A stretch of 64,000 bases of DNA from Gordonia oryzae (GTDB taxonomy: Bacteria; Actinomycetota; Actinomycetes; Mycobacteriales; Mycobacteriaceae): NCBI RefSeq assembly GCF_003797185.1, contig NZ_RKMH01000006.1, positions 1 to 64,000 on the forward strand, read 5' to 3'. Made by a program: the position numbers and the translations under genes. Each line of letters opens with the position of its first letter. Position 1 is the first letter of the stretch. This document shows, piece by piece, positions 62,254-64,000 of this stretch. The notes under the pieces are model-generated. The model did not search any database. It worked only from the letters and a program-made list of their open reading frames with translations, and was not told where the DNA came from.

Positions 62254-62779
62254 TTGTTGTTCGACGGTCCGATCGGTGTCGGCACGACCAAACTGGCCCG
62301 CCGGCTCGCCACGCAGAGCGCCGGGAGACGCCGACAAACTTTCGCGGATCGACATCAACACCCCAGCCCAGGAGCACCCTGCCGCATCTCTGCCCGACGC
62401 ACCCCCTGGCCATCCGGGCGCGCAGGAACACATCACCCGCTTCGGCCCGGAACTCTTGGAGGGCAACACCTCTCGACCGGCTGTCGTCCTGTTCGACGAG
62501 GCGGAGAAGGCGCACACGACGGTGCTGCGCTCGGTGCCGCAGATCCTCGATTCGAAAAGGGCGAGCACCACACGTGGGCCGGCCGTCTCCTGACGGGCCT
62601 GACCCTATCGGCGCTCCGATCTCGTCGATCCGGCCGTCGTCCACCGAAGCGCCCGTGGCCGGTGTCGGATCGCTACCGCCCGACAGGTCGAGGCAACCGT
62701 CGAGAACAACCTCGCCGACGCACTCGGCGCACGTGGCCACGTCGGTCTGATCGAGGCGCCCGGCCGGATCTGCACCTGA
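62254..62779 (+). pseudogene. remnant of a ClpB/ClpC-type AAA+ ATPase
   Basis: Three frames together show pieces of the second AAA+ module of a Clp ATPase: FDGPIGVGTTKLARRLA near 62260 (Walker A with the lysine replaced by threonine), RIDINTPAQEHPAAS, DAPPGHPGAQE, and VVLFDEAEKAHTTVLRSVPQ (Walker B) near 62490. A further coding-like piece ending LADALGARGHVGLIEAPG stops at TGA 62777-62779. Both ends and most of the gene are lost and frames shift at least twice. The intact N-terminal part is not in the window. Confidence 0.6.
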
Positions 62780-62792
62780 TCGCCCGGCGTCG

Positions 62793-63980
62793 TCAGCCGT
62801 CCTCGCCCGCGATGAGGATCTCGCGCACCACGGCGTCGGCGAGCAGGCGACCGCGGTCGGTGAGGACCCACGCATCGCCGGTCGGACGAAGCATTTCTCG
62901 CGCGACGAGTTCCTCGGCGCACGACACCTCCGCCCCGCAGAGGGACTCACGGCGTAACCCGCTGCGACACCGCGCGGTCAGCATCACCGATTCGACGTGG
63001 CGGTCCGCGGCGGTAAGCACCTCATGGGCGGCCACCGGCAGCGAGCCGTCGGCCAGAGTGCTCGCATAGCGCGCTGGATGTTTGACGTTGGACCACCGGA
63101 CCCCGCGCACGTGCGAGTGCGCTCCGGGCCCGATTCCCCACCAGTCGTGGCTGTACCAGTAGGACAGATTGTGACGACATTCCGCGGCAGCCGAGCGCGC
63201 CCAGTTGGACACCTCGTACCACTCGAAACCGTTGTTGCCCAGGCGTTTATCGATGTGCTGGTAGCGGGAGGCGAGGACGTCGTCGTCGGGGGCGGGCAGT
63301 TCACCGCTGCGGATCCGCCGCGCCAGCGCGGTGCCGTCCTCGACGATCAGCGCGTACGCCGACACGTGATCGACGGGGGTGGCCAGTACCGCATCGAGGC
63401 TCGCGTCGAGGTCGGCGTCGGTCTCGCCGGGTGTTCCGTAGATGAGGTCGAGATTGATGTGGGCGAAACCGGCGACGGCCGCCTCGCGGGCCGCGGCGAC
63501 GGCGCGGCCGGGGGTATGCGTGCGGTCAAGGGTGCTCAGCACGTGGGGGGCCGCAGACTGCATTCCGAGCGAGATCCGCGTGAAGCCCGCCTCCAGTAGG
63601 CGCGCGAAGAACTCCGGTGAGGTCGATTCCGGATTGGATTCGGTGGTGATCTCGGCATCGTCGGCGAGATCGAATCGACTGCGCACGGCATCGAGCAGAC
63701 CAGCGAGGCCGTCACCACCGAGCAACGACGGTGTGCCGCCGCCGACGAAGATGGTCGACACCGGGCGCGCCGGGGTCATCAGCGCCGCAGCGTGGTCGAG
63801 TTCGCGGCCCACCGCCTCGAACCACGAATGCGGCGACGCCGACGACCCGAGTTCGCCCGCGGTGTAGGTGTTGAAGTCGCAGTATCCGCACCTCGACGCG
63901 CAGAACGGAACGTGCAGGTAGAGCCCCAGGCCGATCCCGGCGTCGACGGCCCCGCAGGCGTCGACGACCACGGCCGGCAC
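62793..63980 (-). CDS. hemW: radical SAM heme chaperone HemW (5' end possibly outside window)
   Basis: HemW is a radical-SAM family heme-transfer protein, formerly annotated as oxygen-independent coproporphyrinogen oxidase. It has LGLYLHVPFC with the cluster motif CASRCGYCDF near 27-36, IFVGGGTPSLL near 75, GMQSAAPHVL near 140 and DLIYGTPGETDA near 178. The cysteine pattern CxxxCxxC lacks the extra cysteine seen in true HemN. GTG at 63980 is the last visible candidate start, but the frame stays open to the window edge, so the true start may be beyond it. It matches Rv2388c in position. Confidence 0.9.
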   Translation of the reverse strand: MPAVVVDACGAVDAGIGLGLYLHVPFCASRCGYCDFNTYTAGELGSSASPHSWFEAVGRELDHAAALMTPARPVSTIFVGGGTPSLLGGDGLAGLLDAVRSRFDLADDAEITTESNPESTSPEFFARLLEAGFTRISLGMQSAAPHVLSTLDRTHTPGRAVAAAREAAVAGFAHINLDLIYGTPGETDADLDASLDAVLATPVDHVSAYALIVEDGTALARRIRSGELPAPDDDVLASRYQHIDKRLGNNGFEWYEVSNWARSAAAECRHNLSYWYSHDWWGIGPGAHSHVRGVRWSNVKHPARYASTLADGSLPVAAHEVLTAADRHVESVMLTARCRSGLRRESLCGAEVSCAEELVAREMLRPTGDAWVLTDRGRLLADAVVREILIAGEDG

Positions 63981-64000
63981 GGCGGCAGTCGAAACGGACG

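Overview
The window is high-GC actinobacterial chromosome of the mycolic-acid order Corynebacteriales (Mycobacteriales). The evidence is a FAS-II mycolate operon with its PucR-type regulator, a plsB2/plsC/wax-ester-synthase operon, and long runs of genes in the order known from Mycobacterium tuberculosis (ahpE-DUF3052-aceE-mabR-fabD-acpM-kasA-accD6; dgt-dnaG; glyS-smtB-zur-uppS-recO-era-ybeY-phoH-rsmE-dnaJ2-hrcA-hemW). Gene content fits Gordonia or a close relative, but that genus call is inference.

Layout. 1-1.1 kb: an IS3-family element (left end only) inserted into a decayed IS1380-family transposase. 1.2-9.7 kb: an envelope-modification cassette with two very large membrane acyltransferase-3 proteins carrying acidic linkers and SGNH domains, flanked by two stand-alone secreted SGNH paralogues. 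9.7-20.2 kb: peroxiredoxin ahpE, DUF3052, a putative lipoprotein, aceE, mabR and the fabD-acpM-kasA-accD6 operon. 20.2-20.5 kb: eight 21-bp tandem repeats. 20.6-29.1 kb: DUF3145, a serine hydrolase, an NDMA-type alcohol dehydrogenase behind two KstR-like boxes, a fadD5-like acyl-CoA ligase, an enoyl-CoA hydratase, a tandem-TetR regulator, a Mce-associated protein and an Mce1R-like GntR regulator.

29.1-31.3 kb: a small accessory islet next to tRNA-Met with a Panacea-domain toxin-antitoxin pair, a tiny membrane protein and an orphan ORF. 31.5-36.2 kb: a probable biuret-utilisation operon (GntR regulator, AtzF-like amidase, biuret-hydrolase-like enzyme, permease). 36.3-41.6 kb: tRNA-Asn with a textbook terminator, then the overlapping plsB2-plsC-WS/DGAT lipid operon. 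41.6-46.6 kb: a small unannotated ORF, dnaG, a frameshifted unknown, dgt and a cold-shock protein. 46.7-64 kb: glyS, the zinc regulators smtB-zur, uppS, recO, the tightly overlapping phoH-ybeY-hlyC/corC-cdd-like-era operon, then rsmE, dnaJ2, hrcA, an Rv2375-like protein, a clpB remnant and hemW. phoH is interrupted in frame by a 359-residue intein with class 3 hallmarks.

Several decayed genes lie between conserved core genes (44.2-44.7, 48.2-48.8, 51.7-52.1 and 62.3-62.8 kb). No rRNA, CRISPR array or prophage structural genes were seen. All family assignments come from reading the sequence and recall of families; no database search was run.
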